Origin: an uncultured Clostridia bacterium
Lineage (GTDB): Bacteria > Bacillota > Clostridia > TANB77 > CAG-508
Assembly: GCA_947627785.1 (NCBI GenBank)
Contig: CANQXC010000093.1
Location: 1 to 6,928 of the forward strand
Direction: 5' to 3'
DNA length: 6,928 bases
The notes below the pieces were generated by a model. That model made no database searches and had not been told where the DNA came from. It was given only the letters and a program-made list of their open reading frames with translations. Position numbers and translations under genes: made by a program. This document shows positions 5,845 through 6,928 of this stretch, in pieces (position 1 is the first letter of the stretch; each line of letters opens with the position of its first letter).

Positions 5845-6522
5845 TTACATAGCTTCTTCAGTTGTAACAACCTCTTCTTCATTTTTATTATCTTCTTTAT
5901 TTACAAATTCTAAACTACTTATTGAAACTTCGTAGGCTGTTCTCTTTTCTATGCTACCATCTTCATGTTTCTTTTCATAAGGTCTTGATTGAACCCTTCC
6001 TACTAATTTTAGTTCTGTTCCTATTGGCATATCTTCGCAAAATCTTGCATTTCTTCCCCATGTAATACATGGTATGTAATCTGATTTATTATATGCTCTA
6101 TTTACTGCTACTAATATATCTGCTATTTCTCTACCAAATGGTGTTTTTCTGTATATTGGCTTTCTGCATATATGTCCTAATAATTGAACTTCATTAGGAA
6201 CTTTTATCTCTTCGTCTTCTCCTTTTTCTCTAATTTCTTTTACGAAAACTGTTAAAATTAATCTGCTCTTTGTGTTTTCATACGTATTGTATGATCTAAA
6301 TTGTCCTTCAATTACAACCTTTTTACCTATTGTAAGGTCAAAATTTGCAATTAGTCTTTCAGATATTGTGATTGGTATAATATCTGATATTCCACTTAAA
6401 CGTGGGATTTCTAAATTAAAAGTATAAAAACTTTCTCCGTAAATTTCGTGACTAAATTTTTTCTCACTTGTAACTTGACCAACTAATAATATATAGTTGT
6501 TTTGTGAATAATTTGTAACCAA
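5845..6522 (-). CDS. Single-stranded DNA-binding protein with two OB folds, TTG start
   Basis: A predicted cytoplasmic ssDNA-binding protein for replication, repair or recombination. It has 225 residues, whereas usual bacterial SSBs have one OB fold in 110-180. The second half (about 110-207) is a clear SSB OB fold: NEVQLLGHICRKPIYR, a central VAVNRAY, then YIPCITWG (149-156) and LKLVGRVQSRPYE (171-183). The first half (about 9-98) shows the same pattern more weakly: YILLVGQVTSE, YTFNLEIPR, IPITIS and KVVIEGQFRSY. Tandem OB folds recall Deinococcus/Thermus SSB, but the first domain is diverged. The acidic tail (208-225) ends in TTEEAM and lacks the DDDIPF-like tip that recruits partner proteins. 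The TTG start at 6520-6522 is supported by AAAGGAGG 8 nt upstream. It heads an operon with the glycosyltransferase, behind the promoter at 6600-6628. It may be a second SSB rather than the main replication SSB. Confidence 0.88.
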   Translation of the reverse strand: MVTNYSQNNYILLVGQVTSEKKFSHEIYGESFYTFNLEIPRLSGISDIIPITISERLIANFDLTIGKKVVIEGQFRSYNTYENTKSRLILTVFVKEIREKGEDEEIKVPNEVQLLGHICRKPIYRKTPFGREIADILVAVNRAYNKSDYIPCITWGRNARFCEDMPIGTELKLVGRVQSRPYEKKHEDGSIEKRTAYEVSISSLEFVNKEDNKNEEEVVTTEEAM

Positions 6523-6530
6523 TTTTATTT

Positions 6531-6538
6531 CCTCCTTT
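6531..6538 (-). promoter_or_regulatory. Ribosome binding site supporting the TTG start of the ssb-like gene
   Basis: AAAGGAGG on the minus strand lies 8 nt before TTG 6522. This is the best match and spacing in the region, and no ATG lies nearby in frame, so the rare start codon is accepted. A strong site may compensate for the weak start codon. Confidence 0.8.
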
Positions 6539-6573
6539 TTTTCGTCTATAAGTTATTAATTATTTATACTTTT

Positions 6574-6593
6574 AGACTAGTCTTTTTTCAGAC
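6574..6593 (-). repeat. Overlapping inverted repeats (AGAC/GTCT) at the ssb transcript start
   Basis: A perfect 10-bp palindrome AGACTAGTCT (6574-6583) shares its GTCT half with a second inverted partner, AGAC, at 6590-6593 across 6 nt. Three half-sites thus lie just downstream of the -10 box, spanning about +1 to +20 of the predicted ssb transcript. This could be an operator or a small 5'-leader hairpin. No regulator is recognised, and such short dyads can arise by chance. Confidence 0.35.
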
Positions 6594-6599
6594 ATTACT

Positions 6600-6628
6600 A
6601 TTATACTACGTTTTTTTGGATTTGTCTA
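6600..6628 (-). promoter_or_regulatory. Predicted sigma-A promoter of the ssb-glycosyltransferase operon
   Basis: On the minus strand, TAGACA (-35, 6623-6628, 5 of 6) and TATAAT (-10, 6600-6605, 6 of 6) are separated by exactly 17 bp. The predicted start is near 6593, about 70 nt before the TTG. This is the best promoter match in the window. The greA-ssb gap (6523-6695) also holds a weak dyad ACATAA/TTATGT at 6628-6649 that touches the -35 box, but no clear greA terminator. Confidence 0.7.
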
Positions 6629-6695
6629 CATAAAATGGTAAAATTATGTTAATTTTTATTTTTTTTCCTTTTATTTCACAAAATTTTCTATATTT

Positions 6696-6928
6696 TTATT
6701 TTTTTATTTCTAAAACTTTATATTTTGCTATTCCACCAGGAGTGTTGGCTTCTATAACTTGGTTTTTCTTAGCTCCAATTAATGCTGCGCCTATTGGTGA
6801 TACATTTGAAATTCTATTTTTGCTTAAATCAACTTCTGTTGAACCTACTATTGTATATTCTAATTCTTCATTAAATTCTATGTCTAAAATTTTTACTGTA
6901 TTACCTACTTGTACTGTTTTTGTATCTA
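6696..6928 (-). CDS. greA: Transcription elongation factor GreA, C-terminal half (5' end outside window)
   Basis: GreA binds the RNA polymerase secondary channel and stimulates cleavage of backtracked transcripts. Only the last 76 codons and the TAA stop (6696-6698) are present; the first complete codon begins at 6926. They correspond to the C-terminal globular FKBP-like domain that binds polymerase: VQVGNTVKILD, YTIVGSTEVD, then SPIGAALIGAKKNQVIE (43-59) and TPGGIAKYKVLEIKK at the end. The PIG-ALIG and TPGG elements and the C-terminal YxVLEI are typical of GreA. The N-terminal coiled coil carrying the catalytic acidic tip lies outside. GreB or another Gre-like paralogue cannot be fully excluded from this half, but the tail fits GreA best. 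The stop is 173 bp before the ssb-like gene, which has its own predicted promoter. Confidence 0.92.
   Translation of the reverse strand, partial: DTKTVQVGNTVKILDIEFNEELEYTIVGSTEVDLSKNRISNVSPIGAALIGAKKNQVIEANTPGGIAKYKVLEIKK

Overview
The window is AT-rich DNA of the kind found in low-GC Bacillota (Clostridia or a related, possibly uncultivated, gut lineage). This assignment is inference. It rests on the strong A/T bias at third codon positions, Shine-Dalgarno sequences complementary to a Bacillus-like 16S 3' end, and the gene families present. Seven of the eight genes lie on the minus strand; the exception is a 41-residue cysteine-rich peptide. There are no RNA genes, mobile elements or CRISPR arrays that I can support.

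Layout in the direction of most transcription (high to low coordinates). (1) The 3' half of greA (transcription elongation factor) enters from the right edge. (2) After a 173-bp gap holding a good promoter come ssb-like, a tandem double OB-fold ssDNA-binding protein with a TTG start, and 19 bp later a membrane family-2 glycosyltransferase. Together they probably form a two-gene operon. (3) An 18-bp perfect hairpin lies beyond the glycosyltransferase. The promoter of the next gene is nested in one arm of this hairpin. (4) alaS follows, an unusually short alanyl-tRNA synthetase (589 aa against about 870-880), and 88 bp later a HIT-family nucleotide hydrolase/transferase. These two are probably co-transcribed. 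(5) A terminator hairpin separates the HIT gene from the convergent plus-strand cysteine-rich peptide gene. (6) Divergent from the peptide gene, a promoter drives a NatA/NatB-like ABC exporter: the ATPase, then 25 bp later a permease that runs off the left edge.

Most of this is housekeeping or common accessory material, and I see no clear multi-gene novel system. Three items merit follow-up. The compact AlaRS lacks both the beta-barrel part of the editing module and the whole C-Ala domain, yet keeps the editing-site zinc/catalytic motifs. The Cys/Gly-rich 41-aa membrane micropeptide has a near-ideal ribosome binding site and its own terminator. The double-OB SSB-like protein lacks the usual hydrophobic C-terminal tip and is paired with a polysaccharide-type glycosyltransferase.
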